This document shows, one piece after another, positions 26,372 through 33,774 of a stretch of 64,000 nt of DNA; positions within the stretch are counted from its first letter, which is position 1, and every line of letters begins with the position of its first letter. The DNA comes from Flexibacter flexilis DSM 6793 (GTDB lineage: Bacteria > Bacteroidota > Bacteroidia > Cytophagales > Flexibacteraceae): contig NZ_FOLE01000002.1 of NCBI RefSeq assembly GCF_900112255.1, positions 317,854-381,853 of the forward strand, written 5' to 3'. The position numbers and the translations under genes are program-made. Below the pieces are notes generated by a model. It saw only the letters and a list, made by a program, of their open reading frames with translations. It was not told the DNA's origin and ran no database searches.

Positions 26372-27234
26372 AAATCAGCGGAAGGATTTGAAGGTTTGGC
26401 AGATGTTTTACGCGACAAAAATTTGTAGCTCAACGAAAAAGCGTGCGACCAACCCAATTTGGTGTGCGTGGTGGCGGCATAGTCAAAGTCAAAAAGGCTT
26501 TGTTTTACGCCTATTCCAAAAAAGTTAGAAAAATTGTTGGTGTTGATGCCCGTGCGCAAATACACTTTCTTCACGATTTCGTATTCTACACCCGCTTTTA
26601 CACGTGCTTTGTAGTCGATGTCTTTTTCTGTTTCGATGTTGAGCATCAACGTTTTAGTTGGCCTGTACGACAAACCTGCCTTCATCACGGTTGGGAGGCG
26701 TTCGTTCTGATAATCAGCGATTTTGGCTTGCGTAACATTGAAAATATGTGCGCCAATGAGCAATTCGGGCGTAATTTCGGCCACACCGCCAAACTGAATT
26801 CCGAACACGCCTTTGCTGCCGATTTCGGACACGGAAGTTTGCAAATAATCCACCTGAATCCCTAAGGAAACGCCCGCGATTTGATGGCCGTATCCGATTC
26901 CTGCGCGGCTTTGACTCAACAAATCGTCCCCGAAACGCTGCACATTGACGGCAATCACGCCGTTTTTGTTTTCGCGAAGCGGCGCGGCAAAGCCTGCAGC
27001 CACAGTCGTAAATGATTTGTTATTAAATTTATTTCCCACAAAAACACCTACTTCTTTTTGCTTTACGCCAGCCAAACCGCCAATGTTATTGAACATAGAC
27101 CAAGAATCGCGCAGCGTAACCGAAGCGTTGCCCATGCCGATAGCGCGTGCGCCAATCGGAGCGTTGTCGTGGCCAGCCTGTGCCGAAGTGTGCAGCAGCA
27201 CACCCAAACCCAATAGTTGTAGAAATTTTTTCAC
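26368..27234 (-). CDS. PorV/PorQ-like outer-membrane beta-barrel protein
   Basis: A 288-residue outer-membrane protein of the PorV/PorQ/UPF0164-like family: APIGARAIGMGNASVTLRD-W-MFNNIGGLA right after the signal peptide (about 22-50) is the classic start, followed by repeated amphipathic strands (VGVFVGNKF, GIGYGHQIAGVSLGIQVDYL) and a C-terminal FSLSYKF. I place the start at a GTG (27234) giving MKKFLQLLGLGVLLHTSAQA as signal peptide; no ATG is available and an upstream TTG would add an unhelpful basic leader. Some relatives are T9SS components, but this pairing with the HhH-barrel suggests a different job. Confidence 0.8.
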   Translation of the reverse strand: MKKFLQLLGLGVLLHTSAQAGHDNAPIGARAIGMGNASVTLRDSWSMFNNIGGLAGVKQKEVGVFVGNKFNNKSFTTVAAGFAAPLRENKNGVIAVNVQRFGDDLLSQSRAGIGYGHQIAGVSLGIQVDYLQTSVSEIGSKGVFGIQFGGVAEITPELLIGAHIFNVTQAKIADYQNERLPTVMKAGLSYRPTKTLMLNIETEKDIDYKARVKAGVEYEIVKKVYLRTGINTNNFSNFFGIGVKQSLFDFDYAATTHTKLGWSHAFSLSYKFLSRKTSAKPSNPSADL

Positions 27235-27397
27235 CAATCCGTGTAGTTTTGAAATCAAAGCATTCAGGCAAATGTAATAATTTTCGGCTTACACACGCCA
27301 TGCCGCCTTTTTCTTATTCTTTGGAAAACAATTGCATAATATACAATATCATTTCTGGCCACAATAGGCATTTACGCTACTGAAATACAGTTATTTA

Positions 27398-27448
27398 ATC
27401 AAAAAAAGCACAAGATTTAACTCGTATGAGAGTCGAACCTTGTGCTTT
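27398..27448 (-). terminator. rho-independent terminator of the T9SS gene
   Basis: Ten-base stem AAAGCACAAG/CTTGTGCTTT with a small inner CTCgtatGAG hairpin; on the minus strand it is followed by a T-run. It lies 54 nt after the end of the 292-residue T9SS protein gene. Confidence 0.85.
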
Positions 27449-27492
27449 GGCGTTGCGCCAAACCTCATTGGTTTTGAAAAACGCTTAGGTTT
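27446..27492. repeat. two further abutting hairpins
   Basis: TTTGGCG-TTG-CGCCAAA (27446-27462) directly abuts the terminator stem, and an AAACCT/AGGTTT stem (27460-27492) abuts it in turn. Neighbouring stems share three bases each, so the three cannot all be fully paired together. Confidence 0.6.
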
Positions 27493-27501
27493 GAAATATT
27501 T

Positions 27502-28380
27502 TTAATGACTGACTACAAACTTTTGGGTGGCAATATTGTCCCCGTCCGAATATTGGAGCAAATACAAACCATTCGGGAACTGGCGTGTATCAATAAAATC
27601 GCCTACAAAAAAAGGATTTTCATAGACAATTTCCCCCATGATGTTAGTAATCTGCACGTTGGCTTGTGATTTGTTGCTTTTGCTATTGATTCGTAACTGG
27701 TTGGCTACGGGATTGGGGAATACAGAAATGAGGTGATTGTTTTGGCGAGGCGATACTGCGGAAAGACGATCATAAATAATTATGTTATCAATTAACCAGC
27801 CGTCATGTGGCGTAGTTCCATTGTCTGTAATGTAAGTGAACCTGAACAAGATGCTATCGGTATTAAGAGAGATGGGCATATTGCTACTCATATCCCATGC
27901 CGTTAAATTCATTTCAAAAGTGTTCCAGTCCTCTGTACTACCTTTTAACGATGGTTTATTATAAAGCCAATAAATAGAATAAGTAGTGTCTTCTGCGAGT
28001 ACATCTACCCAATGCGCACCGCCATCAGGGGATACTTCTATTTTTCCATAGTCCGTAGAATCTCCATCTAATTTATAATCAAAAAGCAAATCATATCCAT
28101 ATGGCCCACCATGATTTCGGGCATGACCAAAGTAAAAAGTAGAAGTATCATTGGCGGGGACTGGGTTAAGGGAATCTGTAACCAATCCTCTTTCATGCCA
28201 ATCTTCTGTAAAAATGGTTTTATTCGGTTTCCCAATTTGCCATATACAATTGGGGTTGCTGATAGTATCTCGGTGTATTTGTAACATAAATGAATAATCA
28301 AAATCATTATAAAATACCCCTTGAGCGAAAGTATCGCTGATAAACAAGCTAAAAGCAAGGAAGAATAAGAGTTTTTTCAT
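27502..28380 (-). CDS. T9SS-exported protein with MAM-like domain and C-terminal sorting domain
   Basis: A 292-residue secreted protein. Signal peptide 1-19 (ending DTFAQ). The body (DWHERGLV, TSTFYFGHARNHGG, WNTFEMNLTAWD, DSILFRFTYITDNG, DGWLIDNIIIYD) reads as a jelly-roll of the MAM/immune-inhibitor-A type often found on surface proteins. The last 75 residues (SVFPNPVANQLRI, QITNIMGEIVYE, FPNGLYLLQYSDGDNIATQKFVV) are a type A T9SS sorting domain, so the protein is exported and anchored or released at the cell surface. No catalytic residues recognised. Confidence 0.87.
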   Translation of the reverse strand: MKKLLFFLAFSLFISDTFAQGVFYNDFDYSFMLQIHRDTISNPNCIWQIGKPNKTIFTEDWHERGLVTDSLNPVPANDTSTFYFGHARNHGGPYGYDLLFDYKLDGDSTDYGKIEVSPDGGAHWVDVLAEDTTYSIYWLYNKPSLKGSTEDWNTFEMNLTAWDMSSNMPISLNTDSILFRFTYITDNGTTPHDGWLIDNIIIYDRLSAVSPRQNNHLISVFPNPVANQLRINSKSNKSQANVQITNIMGEIVYENPFFVGDFIDTRQFPNGLYLLQYSDGDNIATQKFVVSH

Positions 28381-28399
28381 GGTTTGAATAGTTAAATGT

Positions 28400-29854
28400 T
28401 TAGAAATTAATAATAAGTTTTTTGCGGTTTATGAGTGTGCCGTCTGGACGCTGCCACTCTGCGGCATAAACACCAGTTGCCAGACCTGCCACAGAAACCA
28501 AAATATGATTTTCGGAGAAAACTACTCGTTTTTGCTCACGGCCTACTATATCTCGTAAGACGAAAACCCCTCCAGCGTACGGAACACTTACATTTACTAC
28601 TGATGCGGCAGGATTAGGCCATAGATTTATAGGCGGAGCTTTTGCTATTATATCTTTTGTACCAACCAACCAACTACTATCCGTCTCTGGCAAATACGGC
28701 AAGCCAATTCCGCCCACTTTCATAAAATATAAATCAAATGCTGCTGGATTCGGGCTATCTATATAACCCGCAAAAACCGCATCGCCATCCCCTGTGAAGG
28801 CGATAGAAGATATTGTCTTCGTTTGCGGGTATGCTCCCCCAGTAAAATTCGTTGACCACAATACACTACCATTCTGTTTGTATTTCGTTAAAGTAGTATT
28901 ATATACATTATTCACCATCATTCCCGCTCCTAAGACAATCGAAGTATCACTGGTAATGTATGCAGGAAAACAATTACCCACTTGTTCGGGTTGCTGCCAT
29001 ACCAAATTATAATTACTATCATATAAGCCTACATAACGCCTTACTGGATTTGTCCAAACAGAACCCCCTATCACCAAATACTTCTGATTCGGAAGTTGCT
29101 GAACATACGCATTGTATATCTTCGCATACGTCGGGCGAGTGTAAAAAATATGCTGCCGTATCACATTACCACTCGTATCCAACTCCATGCCCCATATCGA
29201 ACTATTCACACTACCTGATACCCAATAATGACCATTCGCCATACCCTCCACATAATAGCCCTCTGTGTAATAGCCCAAATTAAATGACTTGGCCCATACC
29301 AAATCTCCATTGCCCCTATAACGACCCACATACGCATCCCATGCCATGTTAGGGGTGCTGCTAAACGTCGTCTGACCCACCACTAACAAATCTCCATTGC
29401 TCATACTCTTCCCCCTACAATTGGAAACAACATTCCCATTATTGCCCACCATATACGTGTGTGTATAATGTGCTAACACCACCCCATTGCTATCCAGCTT
29501 CAACAAATGCTGCTGGTAATCAAATGCACGTTCCTGTGCTACTATCCAATAATGAAGACCATCTCTATCCTGCGTAATCGAGGCTGCTTCGGAGGTAATT
29601 ATATTCAAATTCTTGACCCATGCCGTATCCCCATTCGACAACAATTTCCCTACATACAAGCCTCGATAACCACAATCTATGCCGAATTTGCACAATGAAC
29701 CTGTAAACAGATAATTTGAGGATTGAGGCATCGGAACTATCGCATCAGCGTAGTCCATATAATAAATATTATATTTCTTCTCCCACAATACCGATTGAGA
29801 ATACAATACCTGATGTAACAGAATGCTTAATAATATCAGTAATAGTTTTTTCAT
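28400..29854 (-). CDS. T9SS-exported beta-propeller-like protein
   Basis: A 484-residue secreted protein with signal peptide 1-19 (ending LYSQ) and a C-terminal T9SS type A sorting domain (NLWPNPAASVVNVSVPYAG, VLRDIVGREQK, LATGVYAAEW, INRKKLIINF). The middle has repeated blades of the LYDSNYNLVW / LVVGQTTFS type with G-D-W-K patterns, like delta-60/SBBP beta-propeller proteins. It looks like a paralogue of the 600-residue protein at 36815-38617. It has a long leader from a promoter at about 30107-30136. Function unknown. Confidence 0.83.
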   Translation of the reverse strand: MKKLLLILLSILLHQVLYSQSVLWEKKYNIYYMDYADAIVPMPQSSNYLFTGSLCKFGIDCGYRGLYVGKLLSNGDTAWVKNLNIITSEAASITQDRDGLHYWIVAQERAFDYQQHLLKLDSNGVVLAHYTHTYMVGNNGNVVSNCRGKSMSNGDLLVVGQTTFSSTPNMAWDAYVGRYRGNGDLVWAKSFNLGYYTEGYYVEGMANGHYWVSGSVNSSIWGMELDTSGNVIRQHIFYTRPTYAKIYNAYVQQLPNQKYLVIGGSVWTNPVRRYVGLYDSNYNLVWQQPEQVGNCFPAYITSDTSIVLGAGMMVNNVYNTTLTKYKQNGSVLWSTNFTGGAYPQTKTISSIAFTGDGDAVFAGYIDSPNPAAFDLYFMKVGGIGLPYLPETDSSWLVGTKDIIAKAPPINLWPNPAASVVNVSVPYAGGVFVLRDIVGREQKRVVFSENHILVSVAGLATGVYAAEWQRPDGTLINRKKLIINF

Positions 29855-30106
29855 GTGAGATACTTATTAAAAACGGCTCTTAGCCCAACGACAAAAAAGT
29901 TGTTGGTTAACAGAAAGTAGTAACTTAGGAAGCTACATACGAACAAGCCATCTCACGGATAGCCAAGAGAATTATTGTTCATATTAAAGTGAGATAAGGT
30001 TGATTAAAAATGAATGTACACACGCTCACTTGATTCTTAGCAAACCAAACGAGGAAAATAAAAGGCCGTTGAAAGATGTTTTAGAAGGCAATCGTACTAT
30101 ATACAG

Positions 30107-30136
30107 CAAATATACAAAACGCGAACAAAATAACAA
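30107..30136 (-). promoter_or_regulatory. promoter TTG-N19-TATATTTG
   Basis: Read on the minus strand: TTG (complement of 30134-30136), 19 nt, then TATATTTG (complement of 30107-30114). It fits the Bacteroidota consensus and points at the 484-residue T9SS gene. Confidence 0.65.
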
Positions 30137-30197
30137 CACTCAGATATAGCCTTTTTTTTAATCGAGCAGCCGATAGAATACTGTATTGCATATTGCA

Positions 30198-30205
30198 TAA
30201 CTTTG
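30198..30205 (+). promoter_or_regulatory. candidate -7 element of folK (TAACTTTG)
   Basis: Exact TAnnTTTG box 42 nt upstream of the folK ATG; no clear -33 TTG at the right distance. Confidence 0.5.
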
Positions 30206-30247
30206 CGGGGCAGCGGCAGCATTACAGGGCAGTTTTTAGCAAACAAA

Positions 30248-30751
30248 ATGACACAACAAACAACTGATTATCATTGGCTTATTGGCGGAAACTTGAGCGA
30301 CAGGCTCGACTATTTGGCGCGTGCACGTGCGCTGATGGCCGAGCAAATCGGGCAAATTCTCCAGACTTCGGGCATTTACCAAACACAGGCTTGGGGCTAC
30401 ACCGACCAACCCGACTTTCTGAACCAAGCCATTATCACGCGGTCGGCTTTGCCGCCACAGCAAGCCATGCAAGCGGCCTTGCACATTGAGCAGCAACTTG
30501 GCCGCGAGCGTCATCAGCGTTGGCACGAACGCACCATCGACATCGACTTGATTTATGCCCAAGATTTTTGTTTGGAAACCCCAAACCTCACCTTGCCGCA
30601 CCCACGCGCCCACGAACGCCGCTTTGTGTTAGTGCCTTTGGCCGAAATTAGTCCCGATTTTATACACCCGATTTGGCACAAATCCCAAGCCGAACTGTTG
30701 CAACTGTGCGCCGACACGTCTGCCGTAGAAACATTTAAATTGTTGATTTAA
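30248..30751 (+). CDS. folK: 6-hydroxymethyl-7,8-dihydropterin pyrophosphokinase
   Basis: A 167-residue folate-pathway enzyme, moving pyrophosphate from ATP to 6-hydroxymethyl-dihydropterin. It begins with HWLIGGNLSDRLDYLARA (substrate-binding GGN), has GYTDQPDFLNQA and the signature GRERHQRWHERTIDIDLIY with the catalytic R and D pair, then LPHPRAHERRFVLVPLAEI. Start set at the ATG 30248; a longer reading from an upstream TTG would add 15 non-conserved residues. It ends 11 nt before a glycosyltransferase gene. Confidence 0.95.
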   Translation: MTQQTTDYHWLIGGNLSDRLDYLARARALMAEQIGQILQTSGIYQTQAWGYTDQPDFLNQAIITRSALPPQQAMQAALHIEQQLGRERHQRWHERTIDIDLIYAQDFCLETPNLTLPHPRAHERRFVLVPLAEISPDFIHPIWHKSQAELLQLCADTSAVETFKLLI

Positions 30752-30762
30752 AATATTTTATC

Positions 30763-31857
30763 TTGAAAAAAATAATCCTGACCGTAACCACCGACATCAG
30801 CTACGACCAACGTATGCAACGCATTTGTGCCACGCTACACGCGGCAGGCTATGAGGTTTGGTTGGTGGGGCGGCTCAAAAAAACATCGTCTCCTCTACCC
30901 GATTTTCCGTACCACACGCGGCGGCTCAAATGCTTTTGGGAGAAGGGCAAATTTTTTTATATCGAATACAATATCAGGCTGTTTTTTTGGCTTTTGGGGC
31001 AAAAATTTGAGGCTGTTTGCGGCATAGACCTCGATACCATCGCGCCTGCCGTGCTGGTGGGCAAGCTCAAAGGCAAAAAAACGCTGTTTGATGCGCACGA
31101 ATATTTCACGCAAGTACCCGAACTCATAGGCCGCCCGCGCACCCAACGCCTTTGGGAATGGATAGAAAAACGCTTCGTGCCGCGTGTAGATGCTGCCTAC
31201 ACGGTGAGCGAATCTTTAGCCAAAATATTTGAAAATCAATTACATATCCCTTTCGGTTTGGTGCGTAACATTGGCACGCCTTTAGCCGTAGAGCCTGCAC
31301 CCACACCCGACAAATCGTATTTGATTTATATTGGGGCGGTCAATGCTGGGCGCGGCTTGGAACAACTCATTGAAGCCATGCAACAAATTGATTATGAGCT
31401 GTATGTATGCGGCGATGGCGACATTTTGGAAGCCCTAAAAGCCCAAGCCGTAGCGCAAGGCGTGGCGCACAAAGTGAAGTTTTGGGGATATGTGAAGCCG
31501 CAGGATTTACACCAACTCACGACCAAAGCCCGCATCGGTTATTTGCTTTTGGATAATAAAAGCCAGAGTTATTATTATTCGTTGGCCAACAAATTTTTTG
31601 ATTACATACACGCAGGCATTCCGCAGATTACCAGCAATTTTCCTGAATATCAGCTTATTAACCAACGTTACAAAGTAGCTGAGTTGGTGGAATTGCGTGT
31701 GACCGACATCGTGGCCAGTACCCAAAAGCTACTGCAAGACGAAAATTATTACCAAAAAATGGCTGAAAATGCCCGATTGGCGCAAAAAGAACTTTGTTGG
31801 GAAAACGAGCAAAAAACTTTGTTGGGAATTTGGGAAAAAGTGTTGGGAAAAAGCTAA
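30763..31857 (+). CDS. GT4-family glycosyltransferase
   Basis: A 364-residue GT-B glycosyltransferase starting with TTG, 11 nt after folK. N-terminus KKIILTVTTDISYDQRMQRICATLHAAGYEVWLVG is typical of a GT4 subgroup; the TTG start is forced because the conserved beginning lies upstream of the first ATG. Further motifs: DAHEYFTQVPEL, YIGAVNAGRGLEQLIEAM, and SLANKFFDYIHAGIPQI with the conserved glutamine-rich donor loop. Likely surface polysaccharide synthesis; substrate unknown. Confidence 0.85.
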   Translation: MKKIILTVTTDISYDQRMQRICATLHAAGYEVWLVGRLKKTSSPLPDFPYHTRRLKCFWEKGKFFYIEYNIRLFFWLLGQKFEAVCGIDLDTIAPAVLVGKLKGKKTLFDAHEYFTQVPELIGRPRTQRLWEWIEKRFVPRVDAAYTVSESLAKIFENQLHIPFGLVRNIGTPLAVEPAPTPDKSYLIYIGAVNAGRGLEQLIEAMQQIDYELYVCGDGDILEALKAQAVAQGVAHKVKFWGYVKPQDLHQLTTKARIGYLLLDNKSQSYYYSLANKFFDYIHAGIPQITSNFPEYQLINQRYKVAELVELRVTDIVASTQKLLQDENYYQKMAENARLAQKELCWENEQKTLLGIWEKVLGKS

Positions 31858-31935
31858 AAACTTGTTCGTGATTTAGTGCGTTTTATAGTATATTTACTGC
31901 TGTTGTTTCCCTTTTAACCAAGTTGTTTTTATACT

Positions 31936-32181
31936 ATGTTCTTTCATTACTTACTAATCACGACCTTGAGTATGATAGGGCTACTTTGGTTGCTCCTAAA
32001 GCTTTCGCGTAGAGGAAAGTTGCCACCAGACGGCGGCGACGATGGCGGCGGAGGTTTTGGCGACGACAATTTGCCGATTATAGACCTTCCCCCAGGTGCA
32101 GGACTCGACGAATGGCTTACCGACCGCATTCCCGAAACGCCAACGAGCACTATTAAACAAAAAATTTTAGAAAAAAACTGA
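31936..32181 (+). CDS. small acidic membrane-anchored protein, unknown
   Basis: An 81-residue protein with one N-terminal transmembrane segment (about 4-22), a basic turn (KLSRRGKLPP), a Gly/Asp-rich linker (DGGDDGGGGFGDDN) and a Pro/Leu-rich tail. I do not recognise a family. Its stop is 11 nt from the end of the lipoprotein gene on the other strand. Composition and a clean start suggest a real gene; confidence is moderate. A linker-and-tail on a single helix would suit an adaptor or tether. Confidence 0.55.
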   Translation: MFFHYLLITTLSMIGLLWLLLKLSRRGKLPPDGGDDGGGGFGDDNLPIIDLPPGAGLDEWLTDRIPETPTSTIKQKILEKN

Positions 32182-32192
32182 TAATCAGCGAA

Positions 32193-32411
32193 TTAATTCA
32201 TTCCTGAATGGCTGTACTTTTTGCGTTTTTTGAGCAAACCATTTTTGTCCATCCCCGTACTGCTGGTTTTGAGTTTGCCCACGCCGTCCCCGCGTTTGGT
32301 ACTGATTTGCATATCTCCACCATTGTCGGGGCAAGGATACGATTTGTTGGAGCAGGAGGCAGCCAAACCGATTATCAGAAAAGAAAGCAACAAGTGTGTA
32401 TATTTTTTCAT
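32193..32411 (-). CDS. small lipoprotein, third gene of the siaBC operon
   Basis: A 72-residue protein with a lipoprotein signal (KKYTHLLLSFLIIGLAASC, lipobox LAAS-C20), then a short polar tail ending KKRKKYSHSGMN. The start is the ATG at 32411; the codon before it is TTG. It sits 37 nt downstream of the SiaC-like gene on the same strand. Short basic-ended lipoproteins of this kind are frequent in Bacteroidota and have no assigned function. Its place in the operon is the only clue. Confidence 0.65.
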   Translation of the reverse strand: MKKYTHLLLSFLIIGLAASCSNKSYPCPDNGGDMQISTKRGDGVGKLKTSSTGMDKNGLLKKRKKYSHSGMN

Positions 32412-32448
32412 CAAAAAAACATTTTAAGCAGAACAAACAACTAACTGA

Positions 32449-32856
32449 TTACCAACGTGCTGGCAGCTCGTCTTCGTCGTCTTCGTTCACGACCATATCA
32501 ATTGGCAACTGAAGCATCATGCGAAAATCCGCGCCCACTTGTTCCATATCTTCGTCGTCTTGGTCATGAAACCATTTCACCTCCACGCGGTGGCCTTTGC
32601 CGTGCATGGTCTCCAATCGCTTCATTATTTCGAGAATATACTCCGTTGAGCTAGAATTAAAGTACGATAATTTAAACAAAAAAACGGTATTAGGAGCTGG
32701 CATCTGTACGTATTCATCCAACCACTGCAACAGAGGCATATACAAATCGTGTGCGTTTTCGGGAATGGACTTGCCGAAAAGTTCCAATACACCTGTTTGT
32801 TGGTCAAAATTTACTTTGGGAGATTTGGCGGAAGGCTCTATGATAAGCGTTTGCAT
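32449..32856 (-). CDS. siaC: SiaC-family (DUF1987) regulatory protein
   Basis: A 135-residue protein of the DUF1987/SiaC family. In Pseudomonas, SiaC is phosphorylated by SiaB, dephosphorylated by SiaA, and in the unphosphorylated form controls the cyclase SiaD. The hallmark is FKLSYFNSSSTEYILEIMKRL at about residues 61-81; S68 lies where the phosphorylated Thr68 of Pseudomonas SiaC is expected by eye. The C-terminus WFHDQDDEDMEQVGADF is also typical. It lies 87 nt downstream of the SiaB-like gene. No SiaA or SiaD is in the window. Confidence 0.85.
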   Translation of the reverse strand: MQTLIIEPSAKSPKVNFDQQTGVLELFGKSIPENAHDLYMPLLQWLDEYVQMPAPNTVFLFKLSYFNSSSTEYILEIMKRLETMHGKGHRVEVKWFHDQDDEDMEQVGADFRMMLQLPIDMVVNEDDEDELPARW

Positions 32857-32943
32857 ATAATAAATATGTGTTTCTTTGATAAGTTAAAGGCTCTATGGAG
32901 TAGGTTGTAAAACGGCAGCAAATTACTTAATTTTATCCAAAAA

Positions 32944-33489
32944 TTATTCGGCTATTTTTATCTGCATGCAAAAGAAATAATAGTCATCAGCTACGGGGCG
33001 CAGACTATATTCTATTTTTCTGCCCGACCGTCGCGCAATGTCAATCATACCAATGCCTGCCCCTGCCGTTTCAGGCGTTTTTTCCTTGTGCGTGAGTATA
33101 TGTCTATAATTTTCGCTGAGTTCTTCTTTGCTCATGGCATTGATTCTATCCAAACGAAGTTTGAGGGCTTGTGCTTTATTTGCCGTCAGATGGTTGCCTG
33201 TAATGATCAGGTAACCGTCTGGCTCATGCGTTATCATCAGCAAAGACGAATCGTCGGGGCAGTTGGTGTCCCCCATAGGATTGCGGCCATGATGAAATAT
33301 ATTTTGTAACGATTCAATGAGGATATTCAAGACTTTCTTTCGGATAGTCGGTGCCGTTTGCAGTTCGCTAAATTTGGCCTCAGCGAATTGCAAAAGCGAA
33401 GTGATGAGGTCGCCGTTTATTCGACCACGATACGATAGCATCACATTATTATCGCTCAATAAATCATAATGTTTGTGAACATCTAACAT
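32944..33489 (-). CDS. siaB: SiaB-family protein kinase
   Basis: A 181-residue HATPase-type protein kinase of the SiaB family, expected to phosphorylate the SiaC-like partner encoded next. The N-box is NILIESLQNIFHHG (E59, N63), and the G-box is TAGAGIGMIDIARRSGRKI (about 141-160). The start is the ATG at 33489; the upstream TTG is an alternative. A -7 element on the minus strand lies 70 nt upstream. First gene of an apparent siaB-siaC-lipoprotein operon. Confidence 0.85.
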   Translation of the reverse strand: MLDVHKHYDLLSDNNVMLSYRGRINGDLITSLLQFAEAKFSELQTAPTIRKKVLNILIESLQNIFHHGRNPMGDTNCPDDSSLLMITHEPDGYLIITGNHLTANKAQALKLRLDRINAMSKEELSENYRHILTHKEKTPETAGAGIGMIDIARRSGRKIEYSLRPVADDYYFFCMQIKIAE

Positions 33490-33558
33490 CAATGTACTGA
33501 AGATGGGTATAATACAAGTTTAAAGTTGTTTGTAGGTTAGGCGTATAGGATACGTGTA

Positions 33559-33566
33559 CAAAGGTA
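33559..33566 (-). promoter_or_regulatory. candidate -7 element of siaB operon (TACCTTTG)
   Basis: Complement of CAAAGGTA, an exact TAnnTTTG box 70 nt upstream of siaB; no clear -33 TTG at the usual spacing. Confidence 0.5.
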
Positions 33567-33774
33567 CAACAATAATTGGATTTATAAAAGTTCCGATGTA
33601 ATAACTTTATACAAACGACTTAATAACAAAAAGAAATCGTCTTTTTTTTGTTTTATTTTTATGAAAAAAAATGAGTTTTATCCTACAAAAATTAGCTATA
33701 CGCAAAAAAATAGTTGCTCTGACAACAAATTTAATTTGCATCAAAACAACTATTTTAAGTAAAACTTAATAAAA

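Larger units (their letters stand above)
29855..30247. other. divergent intergenic region with long leader
   Basis: Roughly 390 nt without ORF. It contains a full minus-strand promoter (30107-30136), giving about a 245-nt leader to the T9SS gene, and a plus-strand TAACTTTG -7 box (30198-30205) for folK. The leader holds a CCAACGAC/GTTGTTGG hairpin (29887-29908) and an ATCTCAC/GTGAGAT long-range pair. Confidence 0.55.

Noticed and set aside
27420-27460. tRNA-like GGTTCGACTC segment on the minus strand
   Set aside because: The flanking bases do not form a T-stem or acceptor stem; the segment is explained by the terminator and neighbouring hairpins.
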